A stretch of 64,000 nt of DNA from Anaerolineae bacterium (GTDB lineage Bacteria > Chloroflexota > Anaerolineae > Promineifilales > Promineifilaceae): assembly GCA_028277515.1 (NCBI GenBank), contig JANQGC010000219.1, forward strand, positions 1-64,000, written 5' to 3'. The notes below the pieces were generated by a model. It searched no databases and was not told where the DNA came from. It worked only from the letters and a program-made list of their open reading frames with translations. This document shows, piece by piece, positions 1 through 7,083 of the stretch (position 1 is its first letter; every line of letters starts with the position of its first letter). A program made the translations under genes and the position numbers.

Positions 1-466
1 GATCATCCCGAAACTCTATCGTGATTCTATCTTCCTGTCGATTCTTGTCGTTTTCTTCTTTTTGCCACTGGATCAATAAATTTCCCCAGGTACGGGCAAT
101 ATCATTAGCCAGGTTGGGATTGGTGTTCTCAACGGCCAAAGACACCATGAAGCTGAAATTGTCAGAGGCAACCTCAACATCCCCCAATAGTTCGGGAGCC
201 GTCATATCAAGCTGGAGCTGGTCGATGACAGCCTGGGCACGATAGCTGCTGTATAGCCAGGCTTCATAGGTTTTCAGCAGTTCTTTGGCGGCTTGAGATT
301 GTCCAAAATCGGTGCGTGAGGGGCGAACCAACAAATTCAAGGTCGATTTAAACACCTCTGTTTGCATTCGGCTGAAGCCAAATGCAGCCAATGCGGTGAG
401 CGCCATCATCAAAATGATAACCCAACCACGACGTTTTAATATTCGTATGTAATCTCTTAGTTCCAC
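1..466 (-). CDS. Wzz-like chain-length determinant / polysaccharide co-polymerase (partial)
   Basis: Partial gene: the N-terminal part is in the window and the C-terminus runs off the left edge. It reads from a GTG at 464-466 with a GAGAGG ribosome site about 9 bases upstream. The first residues (MELRDYIRILKRRGW) are the usual Wzz opening, followed at once by a transmembrane helix (VIILMMALTALAAFGF) and an extracytoplasmic part. Wzz/PCP proteins sit in the cytoplasmic membrane and set polymer length in surface polysaccharide or exopolysaccharide export. It starts 17 bases after the stop of a second Wzz-like gene, so the two are surely cotranscribed. Tandem short Wzz halves may replace one long PCP protein. 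Family call is good; the polymer is unknown. Confidence 0.8.
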   Translation of the reverse strand, partial: MELRDYIRILKRRGWVIILMMALTALAAFGFSRMQTEVFKSTLNLLVRPSRTDFGQSQAAKELLKTYEAWLYSSYRAQAVIDQLQLDMTAPELLGDVEVASDNFSFMVSLAVENTNPNLANDIARTWGNLLIQWQKEENDKNRQEDRITIEFRDD

Positions 467-483
467 GTTTTATTGCCTCTCGT

Positions 484-1161
484 TTACTTTTTGGGAATCT
501 CGCCAAGGACATCAAAACCAAGCTGTTGAGCCTCACGGCGGCCGCGTATGGTCGGGTCTAAATATTCAACCAGGAATGCGAGTCCAATTCCAGCAGTTAT
601 CGCCAGCAAGATTCGCAAAGGTAATTCAAGTTGGCCGCGTATCCCGGCCGGCAAAGGGTTGACTACCGGATCATCTAACTGGGTCAAGACGGCCGTTTCT
701 CCACCAAGTTGAGGTAAAGCCCGCGCGTTTTCCTCAACTAAAACCGCAATGATCCCGTCCATTATCACTTCCAACTGCTGGGGATCATCGTGGTTTAAGG
801 AAATGGTGAGCATACTGCGCGCGTTATCGGCCGCAAGCCCGCCCTGGATCGCAGGCGCTGGAATCTCATGTCCCTGCTCAGCGAGTAAGGAACTCACTGC
901 ATCGGCGAACTGACCCCCTTTCACCCAATCCGTCAAACCGTTGACGATATATTCCGAAGTCAACCAATTGTAATAACGCTGCTCATCTAAAAGATCGCCA
1001 GCGCTGGCAGGCAATTGGCCAACAATAAAACGCACACCAGCATTATATGCAGGGGGTGGCGGTTGGTAGGTAACCAACCCGGCAATTAAAACAATGAGTG
1101 CCGGAATGAGAACCAACAGCCAGCGTCTTCTTAAGATGCTCCAATATCGTCGCAGTTCCAT
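484..1161 (-). CDS. Wzz-like chain-length determinant protein, complete
   Basis: A complete 225-residue protein of the Wzz/PCP type. It has an N-terminal cytoplasmic stub (MELRRYWSILRRRW) and a first membrane helix at about 16-32. An extracytoplasmic region follows, then a second helix at about 182-200 (LPLRILLAITAGIGLAFLVEYL) and a short cytoplasmic tail ending in FDVLGEIPKK. The tail resembles the linker before the BY-kinase domain in fused Wzc-type proteins, but no kinase is attached. It lies between a glycosyltransferase gene and the partial Wzz-like gene, all on one strand, consistent with an exopolysaccharide operon. No strong Shine-Dalgarno sequence precedes the ATG. Confidence 0.85.
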   Translation of the reverse strand: MELRRYWSILRRRWLLVLIPALIVLIAGLVTYQPPPPAYNAGVRFIVGQLPASAGDLLDEQRYYNWLTSEYIVNGLTDWVKGGQFADAVSSLLAEQGHEIPAPAIQGGLAADNARSMLTISLNHDDPQQLEVIMDGIIAVLVEENARALPQLGGETAVLTQLDDPVVNPLPAGIRGQLELPLRILLAITAGIGLAFLVEYLDPTIRGRREAQQLGFDVLGEIPKK

Positions 1162-1245
1162 TTCAGTTACGTTGCGGCCCCTTCCAGATTATCCGGTTTT
1201 TCGGAAGCGCTTTTTTGAAAAACGCCCCATCCAGGAAACCATTTT

Positions 1246-2355
1246 TCAAATCAATTTTTTCTCTTCCAACTTGTCTTCGACAAAATCCTGGATTTTTTGC
1301 TTAAATAATTGTGTATCAAACTGTTGCGCAAATGTACAGATTTCTTCGACATCAAGCGTCATATCGTCGAGTGATTCAACTGCCATGATAATATCTTCTA
1401 CCGTTTGCCGGCGGAACAAAATTCCGGTCCGGCCAGGAATCACCGTTTCTAATGCCCCTCCGGCCGCAAAAGCAACGACAGGCCGCCCGGAAGCCATGGC
1501 TTGAATGGGTGAAATGCCAAAATCTTCTTCACCCGGCCACATGAAAGCCCGGCAGCGGGCCATCAATTCAGGTAATTGCTCATCAGGGACATAGCCCAGA
1601 AATTCGATTGTCGGTCCGGCCAATACTTGTAAACGCTCCTGATCTCGTCCTGAACCGGCGATGAGGAGCGGCCGTCCCATTTTGTTAAAGGCTTCTATGA
1701 GTATATCAATCCGCCGGTAAGGAACCAATCGCCCTACGATGAGATAATAATCTTCAATCTTAGAACCAGGCTTAAAGCGCCATGTGTCCACCGGTGGGTA
1801 AATGATAGTAGAATCACGGCGATATACCTTGGCGATTCGCTGACGAATGGTTTGTGAAATAGCAATGAAATGATCAACCCGATCGGCCGCCAGCCTATCC
1901 CATTGGCGTAAGTACGTCAAAACCGGCGGCATGATGGCGCGCAAAAATTTTCCCAGGTTTTCTTGTTCGGCATATTGATGATAGCGCCATACATAGCGGG
2001 TAGGCGTCAGGCAGTAACAAATATGTACGGTCTGCGCCCCGGTCACAATGCCATGACAAAAGCCGCTTTTATTGCTCAGAACCAGGTCATATGCGCTTAA
2101 ATCGAATTGTTCAAAAAGAGTCGGGTAAAGGGGAAAATAAAGCTGCTGCTTCTTATGAGCGAAAGGCAGCCGATCGATAAATCCGGTACGTATATTCCAA
2201 TCTTGATAAAAGGCGGGCATTTTCTCCGGCGAATAAAGCGAGGTATAGATTGGAGCTGAAGGAAACATGGAAACCAGAGTCTCCAGCACATCCTCTGCGC
2301 CACCAATTTGATTGAGCCAATCATGCACGATGGCTGTTTTTATGCCGTCTATCAT
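1246..2355 (-). CDS. Glycosyltransferase, GT4/GT-B family
   Basis: A 369-residue GT-B fold glycosyltransferase of the GT4 type, expected to transfer a sugar from a nucleotide-sugar to a growing glycan on the cytoplasmic face of the membrane. It opens with AIVHDWLNQIGGAEDVL, the usual start of this subgroup, and has the acceptor-domain segment CYCLTPTRYVW. The C-terminal nucleotide-sugar site carries YYLIVGRLVPYRRIDILIEAF, FLGYVPDEQLPELMARC and PGEEDFGISPIQAMASGRPVVAF; E-x7-E catalytic and binding residues fall in the last motif. It lies between pspA and two Wzz genes on the same strand. Donor and acceptor cannot be told from sequence. Confidence 0.88.
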   Translation of the reverse strand: MIDGIKTAIVHDWLNQIGGAEDVLETLVSMFPSAPIYTSLYSPEKMPAFYQDWNIRTGFIDRLPFAHKKQQLYFPLYPTLFEQFDLSAYDLVLSNKSGFCHGIVTGAQTVHICYCLTPTRYVWRYHQYAEQENLGKFLRAIMPPVLTYLRQWDRLAADRVDHFIAISQTIRQRIAKVYRRDSTIIYPPVDTWRFKPGSKIEDYYLIVGRLVPYRRIDILIEAFNKMGRPLLIAGSGRDQERLQVLAGPTIEFLGYVPDEQLPELMARCRAFMWPGEEDFGISPIQAMASGRPVVAFAAGGALETVIPGRTGILFRRQTVEDIIMAVESLDDMTLDVEEICTFAQQFDTQLFKQKIQDFVEDKLEEKKLI

Positions 2356-2404
2356 TCAATAACCTGGGTAAAAGCGGTGAAACTGAAATTGCAAAGAGAG
2401 AAAT

Positions 2405-3079
2405 TTAGATACCTAATCGCTCCATCCGGGCAGCCAATTCTGCCTCAACCTCCAGGCTGTGCATCGCATCATCTAGCTGCTGATCCAGGCTGCTGGTCTG
2501 CACCTCCCAAGCGGCATCAGCATGATCTAACCGGCGGCGGATATTTTCAGCGGCTTGCGCCACCTCGCTGTCTCCATGCCCCATCAGTGAATCGAGAGAA
2601 CGCATAGCTTTAGTTGACATCTCCTTAGCCTTGGCCAACTCAAGTAAGAATGAAAGCTCTTCCCTTTCCTGTTTGGCAATCGCCAGCCGGCCTTCCAACT
2701 TGACTCGTACATCATCCAGTTTTTCGGCCGCTGAAACTTGTCGCTCTAATGAGGCGTCATAGGTTTCAATCAAATCAAGAGTCGAAGTAAGCTGTTTTTG
2801 CGTCACCATCGCTTCTGTTCTTGCATCCTTCATAAGGAAACGATCGACCATGATATCTAATTGTGCCGCTTTATCGGCCAGTGCCTCACGCCGGCGACGG
2901 GTCGTCTTGACCTGGGCAAACATGGGTGCGATAGATTCTTTAAATTCCCGAATTTCACTCTCCGCTTCACGGATATAAGTATCATAAACAGCCAAATCAT
3001 TCTTCTGCAGTGCCTTGTCGGCGACATCATGCAGGTTTGCTTTGAATAAAATTCTCAGTTTTTGAAGCAGGGAAGCCAT
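2405..3079 (-). CDS. pspA: PspA/IM30 (Vipp1) family membrane-stress protein
   Basis: A 224-residue ESCRT-III-superfamily protein that coats and protects the inner membrane face under envelope stress. The sequence is almost all charged coiled coil with an amphipathic N-terminal helix (MASLLQKLRILFKANLHDVADKAL), as in PspA/IM30. The longest open frame begins 16 codons earlier, but MASLLQKLRI is the family start and the upstream bases hold a promoter, so the start is set at 3079. There is no Shine-Dalgarno sequence; a TATAAT box ends 7 bases before the ATG, suggesting a leaderless mRNA. It follows pspC, separated from it by an intrinsic terminator, so it has its own promoter. Confidence 0.9.
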   Translation of the reverse strand: MASLLQKLRILFKANLHDVADKALQKNDLAVYDTYIREAESEIREFKESIAPMFAQVKTTRRRREALADKAAQLDIMVDRFLMKDARTEAMVTQKQLTSTLDLIETYDASLERQVSAAEKLDDVRVKLEGRLAIAKQEREELSFLLELAKAKEMSTKAMRSLDSLMGHGDSEVAQAAENIRRRLDHADAAWEVQTSSLDQQLDDAMHSLEVEAELAARMERLGI

Positions 3080-3086
3080 AGAGCGG

Positions 3087-3092
3087 ATTATA
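3087..3092 (-). promoter_or_regulatory. -10 element of pspA (leaderless promoter)
   Basis: A perfect TATAAT on the minus strand ends 7 bases before the pspA ATG. Transcription would therefore begin at or next to the start codon. No good -35 hexamer is visible at 16-18 bases, only a weak TGTGCC-like stretch. No ribosome-binding site is present, which agrees with a leaderless transcript. Confidence 0.6.
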
Positions 3093-3115
3093 CTAAAAAC
3101 AAAAAATGAGGGCAC

Positions 3116-3167
3116 AAATAAAAACACGGCCGTCCCTCATAAGGCATTACCCAGGGACGACCGTGTT
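3116..3167 (-). terminator. Intrinsic terminator after pspC
   Basis: Arms 3123-3137 and 3153-3167 form a 15-bp stem with one G-U pair (AACACGGCCGTCCCT against its complement). On the minus strand the stem is followed by TTTTTATTT. It ends the LiaI-like/pspC transcript just before the pspA promoter. Confidence 0.8.
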
Positions 3168-3239
3168 CGCTTCTCCGGCTTCAGGAGATTAAGGTCACAG
3201 TAAGACCAGCCGGAGGTTAGCTACCATTTAAGTGACAGA

Positions 3240-3491
3240 TTAGGCATCTTCAATGACAATTTCTTCATCATCAAAAGCATTGGCTTTAGCCGAAACCGGG
3301 ACATCTTCCTCAACCGGCATTACAATCGCCAAAACAATATAGATGAGCAATCCCCATCCCTGCCAAAGTGTGAGCAGAACGAAAACCAAACGGACGATAA
3401 CAGGATCGATACCGATATAATTAGCCACACCGCCGGCGACACCAAACAAGACCTTGTCATTACTTTTACGTACTAATTTCTTTTCACTCAT
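3240..3491 (-). CDS. pspC: PspC-domain membrane protein
   Basis: An 83-residue protein with one PspC domain: a short basic N-terminus, the motif LFGVAGGVANYIGIDPVIVRLVFVLL, one or two membrane segments (VFVLLTLWQGWGLLIYIVLAIVMP), and an acidic tail. PspC proteins sense or relay envelope stress with PspA. The longer frame starts 10 codons earlier, but GGAGGT sits 6 bases before ATGAGTGAA, so the start is at 3491. It lies between the LiaI-like gene and pspA, as in Chloroflexota and Firmicutes Psp/Lia clusters. A second, shorter PspC protein is at 15966-16160. Confidence 0.9.
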   Translation of the reverse strand: MSEKKLVRKSNDKVLFGVAGGVANYIGIDPVIVRLVFVLLTLWQGWGLLIYIVLAIVMPVEEDVPVSAKANAFDDEEIVIEDA

Positions 3492-3572
3492 TACCATACC
3501 TCCATGGTCATATTTTCTCATTTTGTTTCATCAGACATTACGCCAACCAGATAAAAAAGTTGCAGGCCCGTA

Positions 3573-4094
3573 TTAAAGCGTTTCCCTTTTATTATTTTTT
3601 CCTCTTCGATTACGGAATAATATCCAAAGTCCGGCGAGAATTAATAAAATTGGCCAAAGGTCGCCCACAAATCCAAGATCGCTTAAAAAACCAGCAAAAA
3701 TAACAAACATGACCGCACTGATGAGTGTCAAAATCAGTCCGCCACGAATGGCATCACGATTCTCATGATCCAAAACACCCATTAAAATGATTCCCAGGCC
3801 TACGAAGCCGGGAATAAGCGTCCAAACATAAGCCCAGCTACCCCAATCTCCGCTAAGATTTTGGTAAAACAATAAACTGCCAATTCCGGTGACGATCATA
3901 CCCGGTATCGCTAAAGGGGGCGCGCCGAATACTGCTGACAACAAAAATAGGGCGCCAACGGCCACAATGATCAAAGGCCAATATAGTTCCAGGTCAATAA
4001 ATTGGGTTGATCCTGGAAATAATTGAAATAGCAAAAACAAACCACCCATGAATATTAAGATGATTCCACCAATAATTGAATTACGACCTTCCAT
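3573..4094 (-). CDS. LiaI/LiaF-TM-like membrane protein (DUF5668 type)
   Basis: A 173-residue polytopic membrane protein with about six hydrophobic helices. The opening IIGGIILIFMGGLFLLFQLFPG and the repeated pattern L.WPLIIVAVGALFLL / LWPILLILAGLWILFRN are typical of the LiaI/LiaF-TM (DUF5668) group found beside PspC and PspA. Such proteins anchor PspA-like proteins at the membrane. The ATG at 4094 has GGAGG 7 bases upstream; an in-frame TTG just before it is ignored. It heads the pspC transcription unit. The family call is good, the mechanism inferred. Confidence 0.8.
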   Translation of the reverse strand: MEGRNSIIGGIILIFMGGLFLLFQLFPGSTQFIDLELYWPLIIVAVGALFLLSAVFGAPPLAIPGMIVTGIGSLLFYQNLSGDWGSWAYVWTLIPGFVGLGIILMGVLDHENRDAIRGGLILTLISAVMFVIFAGFLSDLGFVGDLWPILLILAGLWILFRNRRGKNNKRETL

Positions 4095-4195
4095 CAAATT
4101 GCCTCCACTACAAACTATGAACTCATCGTTTCATTTCACCCTTCTATACGTATTGCAGCTATATGCGTCGCGGTTTTATTAGATTGAAATGATCG

Positions 4196-5425
4196 TTATC
4201 GAGAATTAACCAATGTTTGAATGTAAGTTTTCCAGATCTCCCCAAGAGGTGTCAGCTTACCTTCAGGGAATTCGACTAATTTGCCGTAAGGATAATAATC
4301 CTCTTCATACAATATATACCAAAACCACCATTGTACGAGCCGATTATCGTCGGCCGGGTACCCGGTTTCATTCGCCTCGTTTAAAAATAGCGCAAATGAC
4401 TCAAGCATATATTCCCCTAGAACCTCAGTCGGAAAACCATAATCTTCAGGCATTAAAATGCCAAATTCGGAAATAACCAGTGGTGTATCCCGGTAACCAC
4501 GCTCAGCCATCCAGGCACGAAATTCAATTAGATTTTGACGAAGAATATCAATATTATTGTGGTCCTCTATCTCATAGAGTATACCTTCATGTCCTTCCAT
4601 TCCTGGGGGAATGTCGACTCCCCAACTATCCGCCTCCTCTCGAAGGATAAATGCATGAACGTTCCAAACATCAATAGGCATCGGTTGCCCATACGTTGAT
4701 TCATAGGTGTCCAGAACGATATCGAGATAAGCACGGCGCAGGGGTGTTGGTTGAGCAACCCCACCAATGACCAGTTTCGCTTCCAGATCGCGTTCCTTAA
4801 TAAAATGATAGATCTCATGATAGAGTTCAGCATACCGCTCGGGCGTCACATTATCTTGCCAAATAACATCCGGTTCATTGCCGACCATCCAGTAAGATCC
4901 TGGATTTTGAGTAATGGCCAGTTCAATATGCTCCCAACTCGTCCGGCGAATTCCTTCTTCGTTTAGGCGAATCATTTGCCAATACGAAAAATCATTTGTT
5001 GGCGGATATGGCTCCACATTCCAATTTAGAAAATGGGCAAAGAGTAAGCCCTGCTCGAGCGCCATCTGAGCCGAGTCAAAATCCCCCGTAACACCAAAGC
5101 GCACAAAATCCTGGGGCTTAGCGGAGCGCTCCGTCCGGGTGGGGGTTGGAGTTGCGGGTAATGATGTTGGCGAGGGCACAACTTCATGGATTGTGGTAGC
5201 GGTCGGAGACATTGTTGGCAACACTGTGGTCTCAATCGCCGGTGTTGCAGGCAGGGATGTTCGCGTCGGCAATAAAGGTTCAGGTGTGTAAGTAGCGGTT
5301 GGCACAGCCGTAGGTTCCGGAGAAAACCAGGCTCCGCAAGCTGCCAGTGAACCACTAACTAAAACGGATAAAACGAAAATTGAATAAAGTTTTAATACTT
5401 GATCCGCTTTTTTTCGCTTAATCAA
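4196..5425 (-). CDS. Lipoprotein with TIM-barrel glycosidase-like domain
   Basis: A 409-residue exported lipoprotein: signal sequence with lipobox GSLAAC (Cys at about 30), then a Thr/Pro-rich linker of about 65 residues, then a barrel-type glycosidase-like domain. Signature elements are FVRFGVTG, YWMVGNEPDVIW (acid/base Glu in NEP), IDVWNVHAF and PLVISEFGIL (nucleophile-like Glu), the two-Glu layout of clan GH-A-like enzymes. Substrate is unknown. The only possible start is a TTG that overlaps the TGA stop of the M23 peptidase gene by 4 bases (TTGA), with GGAGG about 12 bases upstream, so the two form a translationally coupled pair acting outside the membrane. Confidence 0.75.
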   Translation of the reverse strand: MIKRKKADQVLKLYSIFVLSVLVSGSLAACGAWFSPEPTAVPTATYTPEPLLPTRTSLPATPAIETTVLPTMSPTATTIHEVVPSPTSLPATPTPTRTERSAKPQDFVRFGVTGDFDSAQMALEQGLLFAHFLNWNVEPYPPTNDFSYWQMIRLNEEGIRRTSWEHIELAITQNPGSYWMVGNEPDVIWQDNVTPERYAELYHEIYHFIKERDLEAKLVIGGVAQPTPLRRAYLDIVLDTYESTYGQPMPIDVWNVHAFILREEADSWGVDIPPGMEGHEGILYEIEDHNNIDILRQNLIEFRAWMAERGYRDTPLVISEFGILMPEDYGFPTEVLGEYMLESFALFLNEANETGYPADDNRLVQWWFWYILYEEDYYPYGKLVEFPEGKLTPLGEIWKTYIQTLVNSR

Positions 5426-6687
5426 GGTGATTCATCGCCTCCGGCATCGTTCTTTATTACTTCTTCAGTCACTTCGATTTCCAGGGAGTCTTCCTTGAGA
5501 GGTTCCGTAACGATTTCCACAACGGAAACCTCACCCGCGGAAACAGTCACACGCTCCCTGTAATCTATACCTTGAATCTGAGTATAAATATCATAGTCAC
5601 CTGGTTTGACATCGGAAAAAACAAAATTCTCAGCCCAGCCTTCATCCGCATTTATCAAGCCCTGCGGATCGCCCAGATAACTCCAGGTCGATCCTCTTTG
5701 TGTTGTGTCATCGCGACCAGCTAAGGCCAGAGGTACGCCTTGCCACGGCCGTCCTTGGGGATCAACCAAACGCCCGGCGATCACGCCGCGGGTCGGGCCT
5801 GGGTCAATCCACAACATAGGATTACGCGTTGCGTTAAATTCATTCTCCCCAACACGGACCTCCAGGTGGAGATGAGGATTTGTTGCCGCACCGCCAATTC
5901 CTATTTCCGCCAATGGCTGTCCACGGCTGACACGCTCTCCAGGAGCTACCTTCAAATTCAGCACATGGCCATAAAGAACATAGATGGGTTGATCTTGCCA
6001 GGTCTTATCCAATTCCAGCACGACTAAATGCCCATACCAATCGCAGCGCCAACCATACCAGGCGTCAACATCTGACTGGGCGACGACAATTGTGCCATCG
6101 GCCACGGCCAGGACATCCGTGCCCTTGTCCTCGGCGACATCAATGCCGTTATGTAGAAGGAGTCGGCCGTTTTCATCCCAACCATACGGGAAACGCTGGT
6201 TGATTAAGGTGCGCCCGGCGCCAGGCAGGGGTTTTGATAACCAAAAATGCGGTTCCGCAATATCCGGATTAGGGTGCAGCCATTTATTGGGTGAGAGGTA
6301 ATAACGATCATATTCAGGCTTTAATGGAGCTGTCTCCGGACAAAATCGGTCGGGTTCGGTCGTCGGAGTAGGCAGTAGGATCGTGGCGGTTGCCGTAGAT
6401 GTCGCAGTGATAGGATGGGTGACAATGCTTGTGGGTACGGATGTGATCTCCACCGGAGGCGCTTGAGTAGGTTGGGCAATCAACTCTATCTCGTCGGCGG
6501 TTGGGCTGAGTGCCGGCGGCTTTGCAGCAGAGACTGGAGTAATGGTTGCGGTGGGTGAGTTGTTATCGCTGGCTGTGTCTTGGGTGGCCATCTCGTCAGG
6601 AATAGCAATAGGTGCTGCTTGTGCCGTGCATCCAATGAGCAGTAAAAACACAGCCATTTGAAACAAAATCTGAGATTTCTTCATCAT
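5422..6687 (-). CDS. M23-family metallopeptidase lipoprotein
   Basis: A 421-residue exported lipoprotein: lipobox LLIGC, a Thr/Pro-rich spacer to about residue 110, then a LytM/M23 peptidoglycan endopeptidase-like domain. Zinc-site motifs are complete: HNGIDVA (H-x3-D), YGHVLNL and NPHLHLEVR (H-x-H). After about residue 300 there is a carboxypeptidase-regulatory-like beta-sandwich (VIAGRLVDPQGRPWQGVPLAL) and an acidic tail. The intact HxH suggests an active enzyme rather than a divisome activator. Start is the first of two adjacent ATGs; no strong ribosome site. It is the first gene of a pair with the glycosidase-like lipoprotein, which suggests cell-wall or sheath turnover. Confidence 0.85.
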   Translation of the reverse strand: MMKKSQILFQMAVFLLLIGCTAQAAPIAIPDEMATQDTASDNNSPTATITPVSAAKPPALSPTADEIELIAQPTQAPPVEITSVPTSIVTHPITATSTATATILLPTPTTEPDRFCPETAPLKPEYDRYYLSPNKWLHPNPDIAEPHFWLSKPLPGAGRTLINQRFPYGWDENGRLLLHNGIDVAEDKGTDVLAVADGTIVVAQSDVDAWYGWRCDWYGHLVVLELDKTWQDQPIYVLYGHVLNLKVAPGERVSRGQPLAEIGIGGAATNPHLHLEVRVGENEFNATRNPMLWIDPGPTRGVIAGRLVDPQGRPWQGVPLALAGRDDTTQRGSTWSYLGDPQGLINADEGWAENFVFSDVKPGDYDIYTQIQGIDYRERVTVSAGEVSVVEIVTEPLKEDSLEIEVTEEVIKNDAGGDESP

Positions 6688-7083
6688 TTACATTCACAAA
6701 TATCATCATCGCGCTTGTCGAAAGATTTTCATCAAACGCGACAATTGTCGGTGAGTTGACAATGTTGGTCAATTGAAATTCATCAAGTATCAAGACATTA
6801 TCAAACAATTCACTCACGTAAAAACAGTTGATTTTATTCAATATGAAGCATTTCATCCGCGGTAAAAATATTGCCAATCCAGATTCATCTCAACTATAAT
6901 ACGGCTGATTTAATTATTTGGAGACCAATTATCCCTATATAATTCACTGGTAAGTCCAATAATTTCCAGAATCTGGGGATTAGCCAGTAAAAGGCTAATC
7001 GCTTGATATCGAATCGTACCAGTTTTAAAGGAACGATACGCCTTTAGCTGAGTATTAGCCGAATTTGGCTTGAGGGAGTGATC
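6688..7083. other. Divergent intergenic region with hairpin leader
   Basis: A 396-base gap between the M23 gene (minus) and the permease gene (plus), AT-rich and without a credible gene. It must hold both promoters. On the permease side the leader contains a perfect stem GATTAGCC/GGCTAATC (6978-6985 and 6993-7000, 7-base loop). An imperfect pair ATCGTACC/GGAACGAT and an AGCC/GGCT stem lie just before the start. The motif ATTAGCC occurs twice. This could be a regulatory leader, but it matches no riboswitch I can name. Confidence 0.4.

Noticed and set aside
1094..1504. Plus-strand open frame of 136 codons over the Wzz and glycosyltransferase genes
   Set aside because: Antisense to well-supported genes, no ribosome site, no domain.
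3191..3240. Possible fifth copy of the 62-bp repeat after pspC (GGTCACAGT ... AAGTGACAG)
   Set aside because: The arms are incomplete, are not 62 bp apart and do not align with the conserved middle. Too weak to call.
6978..7083. Riboswitch in the permease leader
   Set aside because: Hairpins are real, but the sequence matches no riboswitch core I know (including the c-di-AMP and glycine types), so only a structured leader is claimed.
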